Shown: positions 30,650 through 40,901, counted from the first letter of the stretch. The stretch is 63,063 nt of DNA from Caballeronia sp. dw_19 (GCF_018449515.1 NZ_JAAVUQ010000045.1:1-63063); one strand, 5' to 3'. The notes: generated by a model from the sequence alone, not told the origin. Numbers and translations are program-made.

Positions 30650-32202
30650 CGCGCATCTACGTCCCTTGCGATTCGTCGGCACTCGCGCTCGGCGCTGATC
30701 GCGTCGCGCTGGCAGTGGCGGCTGAAGCTCACAAACGCGGGATTGAAGTTGAAGTCGTGCGCAACGGTTCGCGCGGCATGCTGTGGCTCGAACCGCTGGT
30801 CGAAGTGGAGACGGCTGAAGGCCGTATCGGTTATTCGAATGTGGATGAAGACGATGTCGCCGCGCTCTTCGATGCCGATCTGGCAAACGGCGGCGCGCAT
30901 GAAAAGCGCGTCGGCGTAGTCGACACCTTGCCGTGGCTTGCCAAGCAGCAACGCCTGACCTTCGCGCGCATCGGCATCACGGACCCGCTTTCCACCGATG
31001 ACTACGTGAAGCATGGCGGCCTCGAAGGTTTGCGCAAAGCGCTTGAAACCGATGGCGACGCCGCCTGCGAAGCGCTGCTTGAATCGGGCCTGCGAGGACG
31101 CGGCGGTGCAGCGTTCCCGGCCGGTATCAAATGGCGCACGGTGCGGGCTGCATTGGCGCCGCAGAAGTACATCGTCTGCAATGCCGATGAAGGCGATTCC
31201 GGCACGTTCTCGGACCGGCTGGTCATGGAAAGCGATCCGTACATGTTGATCGAGGGGATGATCATCGCGGGGATCGTGACCCGGGCAACGAAGGGTTATA
31301 TCTATGTGCGCAGCGAATATCCGCACGCGATTGCGACGCTGAACCGCGCCATCGATAAAGCTCGCGATGCAGGCTGGCTTGGCGCGAGCGTGCTCGGCAG
31401 CGACAAGGCATTCGAACTGGAAGTGGCCAAAGGCGCCGGTTCGTATGTCTGCGGCGAAGAAACGGCGTTGCTGGAATCGCTGGAAGGCAAACGCGGCGTG
31501 GTCCGCGCGAAGCCGCCGGTGCCTGCTTTGGTCGGCTTGTTTGGGCAGCCGACAGTGATCAATAACGTCATCACCCTGGCGACGGTGCCCATCATCTTCG
31601 CCAAAGGCGCCGCGTTTTATCGCGACTTCGGCATGGGTCGTTCGCGCGGCACGCTGCCGTTCCAGATTGCTGGCAACGTGAAGCAAGGCGGCCTCGTGGA
31701 GCTGGCGTTCGGCGTGACCCTGCGTGAACTGATATATGAATATGGCGGCGGCACGGCCAGCGGCCGGCCGGCGCGCGCCGCGCAAGTCGGTGGTCCGCTC
31801 GGAACGTATCTGCCCGAAAGCCAGTGGGATATTCCCATGGACTACGAAGCATATGCAGCCGTCGGTGCGGTGGTCGGGCATGGCGGTATCGTAATTCATG
31901 ACGATACCTCGAATCTCGCCGATCTCGCCCAGTACGCCATGCACTTTTGCGCCGTCGAATCGTGCGGCAAATGCACACCGTGCCGCATAGGTTCCACGCG
32001 CGGCGTTGAAGTCATCGCGAAGATCCGTGCAGGAGACACCTCGCCGAAACAGGTCACGCTGCTGCGCGATCTCTGCGACACCATGGTTTCTGGCTCACTC
32101 TGCGCGATGGGCGGCATGACGCCGTATCCGGTGCTGTCGGCACTCGACCATTTCCCTGAAGACTTCGGTCTTTCCAAAAAGCCGTCGCAGAAAGCGGCTT
32201 AA
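30646..32202 (+). CDS. fdsB: NAD-dependent formate dehydrogenase beta subunit
   Basis: NuoF-like diaphorase subunit holding FMN, NAD(H) and a [4Fe-4S] cluster. 518 aa. A thioredoxin-like N-terminal domain (about 1-110) precedes the FMN loop GRGGAAFPAG (151-160) and the NAD-site NADEGDSGTFSDR (from 179). The cluster cysteines are in ESCGKCTPCRIGSTR plus a later SLCAMGGM. Overlaps fdsG and is followed by fdsA after 16 bases. Together with FdsG it forms the NADH-dehydrogenase-like arm of the enzyme. Confidence 0.95.
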   Translation: MTRIYVPCDSSALALGADRVALAVAAEAHKRGIEVEVVRNGSRGMLWLEPLVEVETAEGRIGYSNVDEDDVAALFDADLANGGAHEKRVGVVDTLPWLAKQQRLTFARIGITDPLSTDDYVKHGGLEGLRKALETDGDAACEALLESGLRGRGGAAFPAGIKWRTVRAALAPQKYIVCNADEGDSGTFSDRLVMESDPYMLIEGMIIAGIVTRATKGYIYVRSEYPHAIATLNRAIDKARDAGWLGASVLGSDKAFELEVAKGAGSYVCGEETALLESLEGKRGVVRAKPPVPALVGLFGQPTVINNVITLATVPIIFAKGAAFYRDFGMGRSRGTLPFQIAGNVKQGGLVELAFGVTLRELIYEYGGGTASGRPARAAQVGGPLGTYLPESQWDIPMDYEAYAAVGAVVGHGGIVIHDDTSNLADLAQYAMHFCAVESCGKCTPCRIGSTRGVEVIAKIRAGDTSPKQVTLLRDLCDTMVSGSLCAMGGMTPYPVLSALDHFPEDFGLSKKPSQKAA

Positions 32203-32218
32203 AAGAAGGAACACAACC

Positions 32219-35140
32219 ATGTCCAACTCATCCTGCGGTTCCGGCAATTGCGCGTGCAAGACGAAACTGCGCGATCCCTTCGACGATACAGACTACGGCA
32301 CGCCGCTGCGCCATGCGGATATCGACGTGACGCTCGATATCGATGGTACTTCGGTGACCGTACCAGCGGGAACGTCGGTGATGCGCGCGGCGATCGAAGC
32401 CGGCGTCAACGTTCCTAAACTCTGCGCAACGGATTCGCTTGAGCCGTTCGGTTCGTGCCGTCTGTGCCTGGTTGAAATTGAAGGCAAGCGCGGTTATCCA
32501 GCGTCGTGCACGACGCCTGTGGAAGCCGGGATGAAAGTGCGGACACAGACGAACAAGCTGCAGTCGCTGCGCAAGAACGTGATGGAGTTGTATATCTCCG
32601 ATCACCCGCTCGACTGCCTCACCTGCCCCGCCAACGGCGACTGCGAGTTGCAGGACATGGCGGGCGTAGTCGGCTTGCGTGAAGTTCGCTACGGCTATGA
32701 AGGCGCGAATCACCTGAAGGACAAGAAGGACGAATCGAATCCGTATTTCACGTACGACGCGTCGAAATGCATTGTCTGCAATCGATGCGTGCGCGCGTGT
32801 GAGGAAACGCAAGGGACGTTCGCGCTGACCATCGCGGGACGGGGTTTCGAATCGCGCGTGGCCGCGAGTGAAAACCAGCCGTTCATGGAATCGGAATGCG
32901 TGTCGTGCGGCGCGTGCGTGGCGGCTTGCCCCACCGCGACGCTGCAGGAAAAAACCGTGATCATGCTCGGCCAGCCCGAGCATTCGGTCGTGACGACGTG
33001 CGCGTATTGCGGCGTCGGTTGTTCGTTGAAAGCCGAGATGAAGGGCAGCGAAGTCGTGCGCATGGTGCCGAACAAGAACGGCCAGGCCAACGATGGTCAC
33101 GCGTGCGTGAAAGGCCGCTTTGCATGGGGCTACGCTACGCACAAGGATCGCATCACCAAGCCGATGATCCGCGCGAAGATCACCGATCCGTGGCGCGAAG
33201 TAAGCTGGGAAGAAGCGCTCTCGTACGCGGCCAGCGAATTCCGTCGCATCCAGGACAAACATGGCGTGGATTCGATTGGCGGGATTACATCGTCGAGATG
33301 TACGAACGAGGAAACCTACCTCGTGCAGAAACTCGTGCGCGCGGCGTTCGGCAACAACAATGTCGATACCTGTGCCCGTGTTTGTCACTCGCCGACCGGT
33401 TATGGCCTGAAGACGACGCTGGGTGAATCGGCGGGAACGCAGACCTTTGCGTCCGTCGAGAAAGCCGACGTGATCGTCGTGATCGGTGCGAATCCGACCG
33501 ATGGCCACCCGGTGTTTGCATCGCGGCTCAAGCGCCGGGTGCGTGAGGGCGCGCAACTGATCGTGGTGGACCCGCGTCGTATCGATATCGTGAATACGCC
33601 GCACGTGAAGGCGTCGCATCATCTGGCATTGCGGCCGGGCACGAACGTCGCCATGGTCAACGCGCTCGCGCACACGATTGTGACCGAGGGCCTGGTGAAG
33701 GAAGATTTCGTCGCCGAGCGCTGCGAACCGCGTGCGTTCCAGCAATGGCGTGACTTCGTGACGCTCGAAGAGAACTCGCCGGAAGCCATGGAAGCCATCA
33801 CCGGCGTCCCGGCTCAATCCGTGCGCGAAGCCGCGCGGATCTATGCGAATGCCGGTAACGGTGCGATCTACTACGGCCTGGGCGTGACGGAACATGCACA
33901 AGGCTCGACGACGGTCATGGGTATCGCGAACCTCGCGATGGCAACCGGCAACGTCGGCCGTGAAGGCGTAGGCGTGAATCCGTTGCGCGGTCAGAACAAC
34001 GTGCAGGGTTCCTGCGACATGGGTTCGTTCCCGCATGAGTTGCCGGGTTATCGCCATATCAGCGACGCGGCAGTGCGCGCGTTGTTCGAAGAAGCGTGGA
34101 GCGTCAAGCTGCAATCGGAACCGGGTCTGCGGATTCCGAACATGTTCGATGCCGCCGTTCACGGCAGCTTCCTGGGCCTTTACTGCCAGGGCGAAGACAT
34201 TGTTCAATCCGATCCAAATACGCAGCATGTAGCGAAGGCGTTGTCGTCGATGGAATGCATCGTCGTGCAGGATATCTTCCTAAACGAGACGGCCAAATAC
34301 GCACACGTGTTCCTGCCGGGTTCATCGTTCCTCGAGAAAGACGGCACGTTCACCAACGCTGAACGCCGCATCTCGCGCGTGCGCAAGGTCATGCCGCCGC
34401 TGCCCGGACTGGCTGATTGGGAAGTCACGATCAAACTCGCCCGCGCGCTCGGTTATGAAATGAACTACACGCATCCGTCGCAAATCATGGACGAAATCGC
34501 GCGCCTCACGCCCACGTTCACGGGCGTGTCGTACAAGCGTCTCGATGAACTCGGCAGCATTCAGTGGCCGTGCAACGAGCGTGCGCCGAACGGCACGCCG
34601 ACGATGCACATCGACGAATTCGTGCGCGGCAAGGGCCGCTTCGTCATCACGAAATTCATCGCGACGCCGGAGAAGGTCACGCGCAAATTCCCGTTGCTGC
34701 TCACCACGGGCCGCATCTTGTCGCAGTACAACGTGGGCGCGCAGACGCGGCGCACGGAGAACTCGCGCTGGCATGACGAGGATCGGCTGGAGATTCATCC
34801 GCATGACGCCGAGGACCGCGGCATCAAGGCCGACGATTGGGTGGGGATTGAATCGCGTGCCGGGCAGACCGTGCTCCGCGCAAAGGTCACCGAGCGGATG
34901 CAGCCGGGCGTGGTGTACACGACGTTCCACTTCCCGGAGTCCGGCGCAAATGTGATCACCACCGACTCTTCAGATTGGGCCACGAATTGTCCCGAGTACA
35001 AGGTGACGGCGGTGCAGGTCATGCCGGTGGAACAGCCGTCGCAATGGCAGAAGGATTATTCGCGCTTCAATACGCAGCAGTTGGAATTTCTCGAGTTGCG
35101 TGATTCGACGGTGGCGGCGGTGACGTCGTCGGGGAAATGA
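32219..35140 (+). CDS. fdsA: NAD-dependent formate dehydrogenase alpha (catalytic) subunit
   Basis: Molybdopterin-guanine-dinucleotide subunit oxidising formate to CO2. 973 aa with cofactor sites in order: [2Fe-2S] (C69, C80, C83, C97), a His-Cys3 [4Fe-4S] (H129, C133, C136, C142), two ferredoxin-like [4Fe-4S] (C184/187/190/194 and C227/230/233/237), and the proximal [4Fe-4S] (C261, C264, C268, C296). The Mo ligand Cys with the adjacent catalytic His lies in ARVCHSPTGYG (C389-H390), so it is the Cys, not selenocysteine, form. It matches the soluble Fds type of Cupriavidus. A GGA ribosome-binding site precedes the ATG. Confidence 0.96.
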   Translation: MSNSSCGSGNCACKTKLRDPFDDTDYGTPLRHADIDVTLDIDGTSVTVPAGTSVMRAAIEAGVNVPKLCATDSLEPFGSCRLCLVEIEGKRGYPASCTTPVEAGMKVRTQTNKLQSLRKNVMELYISDHPLDCLTCPANGDCELQDMAGVVGLREVRYGYEGANHLKDKKDESNPYFTYDASKCIVCNRCVRACEETQGTFALTIAGRGFESRVAASENQPFMESECVSCGACVAACPTATLQEKTVIMLGQPEHSVVTTCAYCGVGCSLKAEMKGSEVVRMVPNKNGQANDGHACVKGRFAWGYATHKDRITKPMIRAKITDPWREVSWEEALSYAASEFRRIQDKHGVDSIGGITSSRCTNEETYLVQKLVRAAFGNNNVDTCARVCHSPTGYGLKTTLGESAGTQTFASVEKADVIVVIGANPTDGHPVFASRLKRRVREGAQLIVVDPRRIDIVNTPHVKASHHLALRPGTNVAMVNALAHTIVTEGLVKEDFVAERCEPRAFQQWRDFVTLEENSPEAMEAITGVPAQSVREAARIYANAGNGAIYYGLGVTEHAQGSTTVMGIANLAMATGNVGREGVGVNPLRGQNNVQGSCDMGSFPHELPGYRHISDAAVRALFEEAWSVKLQSEPGLRIPNMFDAAVHGSFLGLYCQGEDIVQSDPNTQHVAKALSSMECIVVQDIFLNETAKYAHVFLPGSSFLEKDGTFTNAERRISRVRKVMPPLPGLADWEVTIKLARALGYEMNYTHPSQIMDEIARLTPTFTGVSYKRLDELGSIQWPCNERAPNGTPTMHIDEFVRGKGRFVITKFIATPEKVTRKFPLLLTTGRILSQYNVGAQTRRTENSRWHDEDRLEIHPHDAEDRGIKADDWVGIESRAGQTVLRAKVTERMQPGVVYTTFHFPESGANVITTDSSDWATNCPEYKVTAVQVMPVEQPSQWQKDYSRFNTQQLEFLELRDSTVAAVTSSGK

Positions 35141-35159
35141 GCATGGATGGGAACAAATC

Positions 35160-35414
35160 ATGGATGTGAACAGCCTGGTCGAGATGGCGAACCAGATCGG
35201 TGAATTCTTCGATTCGATGCCGGATCGTGCGGAAGCGGTCGACGGCGTAGCCGATCACATTCACCGGTTCTGGGCGCCAAGGATGCGGATTGCGCTGCTC
35301 AACGGACTGGACAATCCGGAGGTTGCTTCCGAACTCAAACCGATTGTGCTGGAAGCGCTGACGAAACATCGGGTGGCGCTGACGCCGGCGGGGGCGGAAA
35401 ATCTGGCGAGTTGA
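35160..35414 (+). CDS. fdsD: Formate dehydrogenase delta subunit
   Basis: 84-aa small subunit beginning MDVNSLVEMANQIGEFFDSM, with VADHIHRFWAPRMR and a Leu/Ala-rich end. This matches the FdsD family, a non-cofactor subunit needed for a stable or active enzyme. It follows fdsA after 19 bases. In Cupriavidus an FdhD-like sulfurtransferase gene (fdsC) lies between fdsA and fdsD; it is absent here. Confidence 0.9.
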   Translation: MDVNSLVEMANQIGEFFDSMPDRAEAVDGVADHIHRFWAPRMRIALLNGLDNPEVASELKPIVLEALTKHRVALTPAGAENLAS

Positions 35415-35459
35415 TCGAGGTAGAATCACGCGATTTCCGGACTCATAGGATTGAAAAAC

Positions 35460-35627
35460 GTGAATCAAAAAGTTGAAAGCGTAACGGCGCACGATGAACG
35501 CGACCGCTTGACCCACGAAGCGTTGGCGAGCTTGCACGCCGGGTTTCGCGTTCCGCAAGCCGAGGTACGGAAGTGGGCCGAGAGCTTGAACACGGTCGAG
35601 CCTCTCCCGCTGCCAAAATCCAGCTAA
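35460..35627 (+). CDS. Small antitoxin-like protein (orphan)
   Basis: 55 codons from a GTG at 35460 with AGGA 9 bases upstream, ending at TAA 35625-35627. The middle reads LTHEALASLHAGFRVPQAE then VRKWAESL, the EAL-x-D/H-AG-R-V/I pattern seen in the C-terminal half of ParD/CopG-like antitoxins. The N-terminal ribbon-helix-helix is short or missing. No toxin gene adjoins. Its stop codon overlaps by two bases the stop codon of the convergent monooxygenase gene. It may be translated as the last gene of the fds transcript. Too short to be certain. Confidence 0.5.
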   Translation: MNQKVESVTAHDERDRLTHEALASLHAGFRVPQAEVRKWAESLNTVEPLPLPKSS

Positions 35628-37369
35628 CTCTCCCCTCGCGGCTGCGTCGAACCAAACCAGGTTTCGCAATGCCGCAGCAGCGCCTGCGTATCCGACGGCG
35701 CTCGCCCTCTCGCCGCAATATACCCATCCGGGCGCACCAGATAAAAGCACGGCCGTGTGCGCCCGTACGCATCGGTCAGCGAGTTCGCGCTATCGCTTTC
35801 GTTATCGGTGATACGCCACACACGCACCGTATTCGGCAACACTTCTTCCACCAATACCGCCAGCTCGTCCAGATCCTTATCGCGGATAGCATGCGCGACG
35901 GTGAGCGTCGCCGGCGCCAGCGCGATGTCATCTTCCTGCAACGGGTTCACCAGCAAGAACAACGAGAAGCACGCGGGATCGTGGAGATCGAAGAGACACC
36001 CCACGCCCGGCGCCCGGCCAAGCGGGCCATCGATGACATGCACCCACGCGTCCGGCGCGCGCTCACCCGCACGCGGACCGCCATCGAGCAAGCGATCCAG
36101 CGTGAGCGGACTGCGCCGGTATTGAATCGACAACTCGCTGACCGTGCGTCGAGCGGCATCGCGCAACGGACCAATCGCCGATAAAGCCGGCATCACGTGA
36201 TCGCGAATCAGCTTCATCGGACCATGCTCCGCAGCGGCCATTTGCGTCATGAAACTGGATTGCCGCAGCACTTCGCGCTCGATCGGATGACGCTCGTCGT
36301 GGTACGTATCCAGCAAGCGATCCGGCGCGACCCCCGCCAGCATCCGCGCAATCTTCCAGCCGAGGTTAAATGCCTCCTGAATGCCCGTGTTCATCCCCTG
36401 CGCGCCGGCCGGACTATGGACATGCGCAGCATCGCCGGCAAGAAAAATGCGGCCCGAACGCAGCCGGTCAGCCATGCGACTATTCAGATGAAAATACGAC
36501 GACCATTGAAGGTTCGTCGCCGTCACACGATGATGAATACGCCGTTCGATAATCGCTTTGCATTCGTCAAGCGTCGGCGCCGCGCTTTTATCCGGACTGT
36601 CCGCCCCGTTATCGGACGCCACGCCGGACGCTACGCCGGGTACCGCGGCGGACGTCGCACGCTTGTCCGCGATCAGGCGCGTGCGGCCACCGCCCATCGG
36701 AAACAAGGTCGCGATTCCTTCGCCGGACGCGAAGATATGGAATTCGTCGTCGGGCCATTCGGTGTCGGCATGAAGATCGGCGAGCAGGAAGGTTTGCTCG
36801 AAAGTCTTGCCCGTGAACTCGATGTCCAGACCGTGGCGCACCGTGCTATGTGCGCCGTCAGCGCCGATCAGGTAGGACGGGCGAATCGATTCTTCAGCGC
36901 CGTTTGGATGCCGCACGGCCGCGTCCAGCCCCGCCGATCCTTGCCGGAAACGCATCAATTCCACGCCGCGTTCAATGTGCACGCCGAACGACGCGAGGTG
37001 CTCCGTCATCAGGCGTTCGGTGACGGATTGATCGAGGAACAACAGATATGGATAGCGCGTTTGCAACGGATCGAAGTCGAGCCGCAAAAGGCGCTGGCCG
37101 TTCGAATACAGATTCGCGACACGCGCCCGATGACCGAGTTCGAGAAACGGTTCGACCAGCCGATGCTGCTCGAAGAGCTCAAGCGTGCGTGCCTGAATGC
37201 CGATGGCGCGTGACCACGGCGAGGGTTCAGGGGCTTTGTCGATGAGACGCACCGGAATGCCGGCACGCGACAAGCTCATCGCGGCGGCGAGGCCCGTTGG
37301 ACCGGCGCCGGCGATCAGAACCGGCGGCACGTCGAGGACTTTGTGTCGATTCGGCGTCTGCGCGAGCAT
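35624..37369 (-). CDS. FAD-dependent aromatic monooxygenase (PheA/TfdB type)
   Basis: 581-aa class A flavoprotein monooxygenase. FAD motif VLIAGAGPTGLAAAMSLSRAG near residue 14-34, the DG motif LIGADGAHSTVRHGL near 172, and the GD motif IFLAGDAAHVHSPAGAQGMN near 320. A C-terminal thioredoxin-like domain follows, ending in VRPDGYIAARG. Family members hydroxylate phenols, 3-hydroxyphenylpropionate or polyketides with NAD(P)H and O2. No ring-cleavage genes are nearby, so the substrate is open. The ATG at 37369 is preferred because GGGAG stands 6 bases before it. It lies 66 bases behind the metal exporter on the same strand, possibly by chance. Confidence 0.85.
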   Translation of the reverse strand: MLAQTPNRHKVLDVPPVLIAGAGPTGLAAAMSLSRAGIPVRLIDKAPEPSPWSRAIGIQARTLELFEQHRLVEPFLELGHRARVANLYSNGQRLLRLDFDPLQTRYPYLLFLDQSVTERLMTEHLASFGVHIERGVELMRFRQGSAGLDAAVRHPNGAEESIRPSYLIGADGAHSTVRHGLDIEFTGKTFEQTFLLADLHADTEWPDDEFHIFASGEGIATLFPMGGGRTRLIADKRATSAAVPGVASGVASDNGADSPDKSAAPTLDECKAIIERRIHHRVTATNLQWSSYFHLNSRMADRLRSGRIFLAGDAAHVHSPAGAQGMNTGIQEAFNLGWKIARMLAGVAPDRLLDTYHDERHPIEREVLRQSSFMTQMAAAEHGPMKLIRDHVMPALSAIGPLRDAARRTVSELSIQYRRSPLTLDRLLDGGPRAGERAPDAWVHVIDGPLGRAPGVGCLFDLHDPACFSLFLLVNPLQEDDIALAPATLTVAHAIRDKDLDELAVLVEEVLPNTVRVWRITDNESDSANSLTDAYGRTRPCFYLVRPDGYIAARGRAPSDTQALLRHCETWFGSTQPRGES

Positions 37370-37435
37370 GCGCTTCTCCCTCAAACTTCACAGTGCCAAG
37401 TGTACGCCGGTCGCCTCGCGCGAACGACCGCTCAC

Positions 37436-38485
<1,050 letters not shown>

Positions 38486-38815
38486 TTATTCGTTATCCGG
38501 TCGGAAGTCGGCTTGCGGCTCGGCAACGTGCTCGAGCAATTCGGCCAACATGGCGCTGATGTGGTTATCGGCGGCGAGATAGAAAACCTGCTTGCCTTCA
38601 CGCTCGGCGCGTACGATCCGCGCCGCCCGCAACAAACGCAGGTGATGGCTGACGAGAGAAGCCGACAATCCCAGCGATTCCGCTATTGCCCCCACCGCGC
38701 AGCGCCGGTCCACGCACGTCAGGACAATGCGCAGCCGGGTGGGATCGCCCAGCAGGCGGAACAGGTCGGCGAGCGGAACCACGCGCTCATCGGTTGCTAC
38801 AAAGGGAGAGGACAA
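38486..38815 (-). CDS. ArsR/SmtB-family metal-responsive repressor
   Basis: About 109-aa winged-helix repressor. LFRLLGDPTRLRIVL starts the fold, the recognition helix lies in SASLVSHHLRLLRAARIV, and the wing in REGKQVFYLA. The alpha5 metal site D-N-H-x10-H-x2-E (DNHISAMLAELLEHVAE) matches that of SmtB (Asp, His, His, Glu), pointing to zinc. A Cys-rich alpha3N site is not obvious, though CVDRRC may contribute. The track start is TTG with no clear ribosome-binding site; a GTG 11 codons later is possible. It is followed at once by the CDF exporter and preceded by a palindromic operator. Confidence 0.9.
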   Translation of the reverse strand: MSSPFVATDERVVPLADLFRLLGDPTRLRIVLTCVDRRCAVGAIAESLGLSASLVSHHLRLLRAARIVRAEREGKQVFYLAADNHISAMLAELLEHVAEPQADFRPDNE

Positions 38816-38833
38816 AATAGATCAGCCAACAGT

Positions 38834-38847
38834 TGAACAGGTGTTCA
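38834..38847. promoter_or_regulatory. ArsR/SmtB operator
   Basis: TGAACA-GG-TGTTCA, a perfect 6-2-6 palindrome, with flanks extending the symmetry (8 of 10 bases per arm). It is 19 bases upstream of the repressor start. SmtB/CzrA operators have this 12-2-12 form with TGAACA cores, so autoregulation with zinc release is expected. Confidence 0.75.
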
Positions 38848-38942
38848 TATGTTACAGAAATGAATCCGGGTGCGTCAACGCAAAATTCGTGATCGGCGGC
38901 GAACGTGTGTAAAAATGCGGCGTTTGCATTCGATTTTCCTCA

Positions 38943-40811
38943 ATGGATACAGTTTTTGCGCGTGGCTTCGCGGCGCATCGCGATGGCCGCCTCACCGAAG
39001 CGGAACGCGACTATCAAGCCGCGCTTGCCGCAGAGCCCTCCCACGTCGACGCACTTCATCTGCTCGGCGTGCTGCGCCATCAACAGGGCCAGCACGCGGA
39101 AGCAGCCGAACTGGTGCGTCGCGCGGTGGACCTGCGCCCGGCTGACGCCGGTCTGCAGCTCAATCTTGGCAACGCGCTGAAGGCGCTGGGCCGGATTGAC
39201 GACGCCATCGAGCGATTCCGCAACGCGCTGCATCTGGAACCCGGTTTTTCGCTTGCGCAGTACAACCTTGGCAATGCGTACTCAGCGGCAGGTCGTCACG
39301 AAGACGCCGCCGATGCCTTCGAAAAAGCGCTGCGACTGCAACCGTTGGACGCCGCGACCTGGAATAACTTCGGCAATGCGCTGCTTGGCATGCGTCGTTA
39401 CGAAGAAGGCGCGAAGGCATTTCGCCGCGCGCTGCAGATCCGTCCCGGCCACGCGGGCGCGCACAACAATCTCGGCATGGCGCTCAATTCGCTGGGGGAC
39501 ACCCACGGCGCAATCGAGCAATTCCGGGCCGCCATGGCGGTCGAGCCGAACTATGTCGCGGCGCATTTCAACCTGGGCAATCTCCTCGATGCCGCCGGCC
39601 GCCCTCACGAAGCCGTGCCGGTACTCCAGAAAGTACTGCGTATGCAGCCGCAATTCGCGCCGGCGCACTTTGGCCTGGGTCACGCGCTCGCGGCTATCGG
39701 CTCGCACGAAGCGGCGTTGCCGCAATTCGAGCGTGCAGTCGGGCTCGATCCCAAGTATGGCGTTGCGTGGCTTGGCCTCGGCAACGCCCATTTGGCGCTC
39801 GGTGCGCACAGACCTGCGTTGCGTGCGTTCGATCAAGCCTTGCGGCTCGATCCCGGACTCGCCGCGGCAAATCTGAACCGGGCGCTGACGTTGCTGGCAT
39901 TGGGTGATTACACGCGCGGCCTGCCCGCCTACGAATGGCGCCTGCGCACACCGGGCAGCATTACGCCGCCGTCGCTGCCGAAGTGGAATGGCGAGCCGCT
40001 GCCGCGCCAGACGCTCCAGATTCGCGCGGAACAAGGTTTCGGCGATACCTTGCAGTTCGTTCGTTTCGTACCCTTCGCGGCGAAGCTCGTCGGACAGATC
40101 GTGCTTGAAGTACAGCCGGAACTCGTCGCGTTGCTTGAGCCGGCGGCGCACGCGGCGGGCGTCTTGCTCAAGAGCACGGCCAGTGGTTCGGGCAATGCAA
40201 CTACGCCCCCCGATGCAGACGTTTTCTCGCCATTGCTGAGCTTGCCCCTGGCGCTGGGGGTATCGAACGCCGACAAGGTGCCCGCGCGCACGCCGTATCT
40301 CGTGGTGCCGGCGGCGTACAGGAAGAAGTGGCGCGGCTCGCTCGGCGGTCAGTCGAAACGCAAGCTGGGCATTGCATGGTCCGGGCGGATTCAGCCGGGC
40401 GAAACCCGTTCGGCGTCGCTTGGCATGCTCGAACCGTTGTTCAGGCTGGAAGGCATCGACTGGATCGTCTTGCAGCCCACGTTGACCGACGAAGAGCGCT
40501 CGTTGCTGGACACTCATCCGCGCACCCGCTTCATCCAGCGACTGGAAGGCAAGCTCGAAGATTTCGCGGATACGGCCGCGATCGTGGATCGGCTGGACGG
40601 CGTGGTATCCGTCGATACCGCCGTCGCTCACCTGACCGGCGCGTTAGGAAAGCCGTTATGGCTGATGCTGCCGTTCGCGGCGGACTGGCGCTGGGGTATC
40701 GATACCGCGTCGACTCCGTGGTACCCGAAAGCACGTTTGTTCCGGCAACCGAAACCCGGTGCATGGGACGATGTAGTCGCACGCGTGGCTGGCGAAATAG
40801 GCGCGTCGTAA
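38943..40811 (+). CDS. TPR protein with C-terminal glycosyltransferase-like (GT9-type) domain
   Basis: 622 aa. About ten tetratricopeptide repeats fill residues 1-340, visible as 34-residue periods such as GNALKALGRIDDAIERFRNAL and NNFGNALLGMRRYEEGAKAF. A linker with PAYEWRLRTPG leads to a GT-B-like domain (about 355-622) containing AEQGFGDTLQFVRF, LGIAWSGR, and VDRLDGVVSVDTAVAHLTGALG, the motif order of TPR-linked GT9/heptosyltransferase-like proteins. Such proteins occur near flagellar or surface glycan genes; the substrate is unknown. No ribosome-binding site is obvious. It reads away from the arsR operator and ends before a bidirectional terminator. Confidence 0.85.
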   Translation: MDTVFARGFAAHRDGRLTEAERDYQAALAAEPSHVDALHLLGVLRHQQGQHAEAAELVRRAVDLRPADAGLQLNLGNALKALGRIDDAIERFRNALHLEPGFSLAQYNLGNAYSAAGRHEDAADAFEKALRLQPLDAATWNNFGNALLGMRRYEEGAKAFRRALQIRPGHAGAHNNLGMALNSLGDTHGAIEQFRAAMAVEPNYVAAHFNLGNLLDAAGRPHEAVPVLQKVLRMQPQFAPAHFGLGHALAAIGSHEAALPQFERAVGLDPKYGVAWLGLGNAHLALGAHRPALRAFDQALRLDPGLAAANLNRALTLLALGDYTRGLPAYEWRLRTPGSITPPSLPKWNGEPLPRQTLQIRAEQGFGDTLQFVRFVPFAAKLVGQIVLEVQPELVALLEPAAHAAGVLLKSTASGSGNATTPPDADVFSPLLSLPLALGVSNADKVPARTPYLVVPAAYRKKWRGSLGGQSKRKLGIAWSGRIQPGETRSASLGMLEPLFRLEGIDWIVLQPTLTDEERSLLDTHPRTRFIQRLEGKLEDFADTAAIVDRLDGVVSVDTAVAHLTGALGKPLWLMLPFAADWRWGIDTASTPWYPKARLFRQPKPGAWDDVVARVAGEIGAS

Positions 40812-40838
40812 AACAGCATGCTCGTTGAGCACACAAAC

Positions 40839-40871
40839 AAAAACCCCCTCGTCATGGCGAGGGGGTTTTTG
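40839..40871. terminator. Bidirectional intrinsic terminator
   Basis: AAAAA-CCCCCTCG-loop-CGAGGGGG-TTTTT (stem 40844-40851 with 40858-40865) between the convergent TPR-glycosyltransferase and MHS transporter genes; it serves both. Confidence 0.9.
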
Positions 40872-40901
40872 GTTTCAGCGCCGGCGAATCTCACGCCGGC
40901 A

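Noticed and set aside
32228..34228. 666-codon minus-strand frame opposite fdsA
   Set aside because: Antisense shadow of a high-GC gene; composition unlike any protein, while fdsA on the plus strand is unmistakable.
36197..37213. 338-codon plus-strand frame opposite the FAD monooxygenase
   Set aside because: Antisense shadow; the minus strand has all flavoprotein motifs in order.
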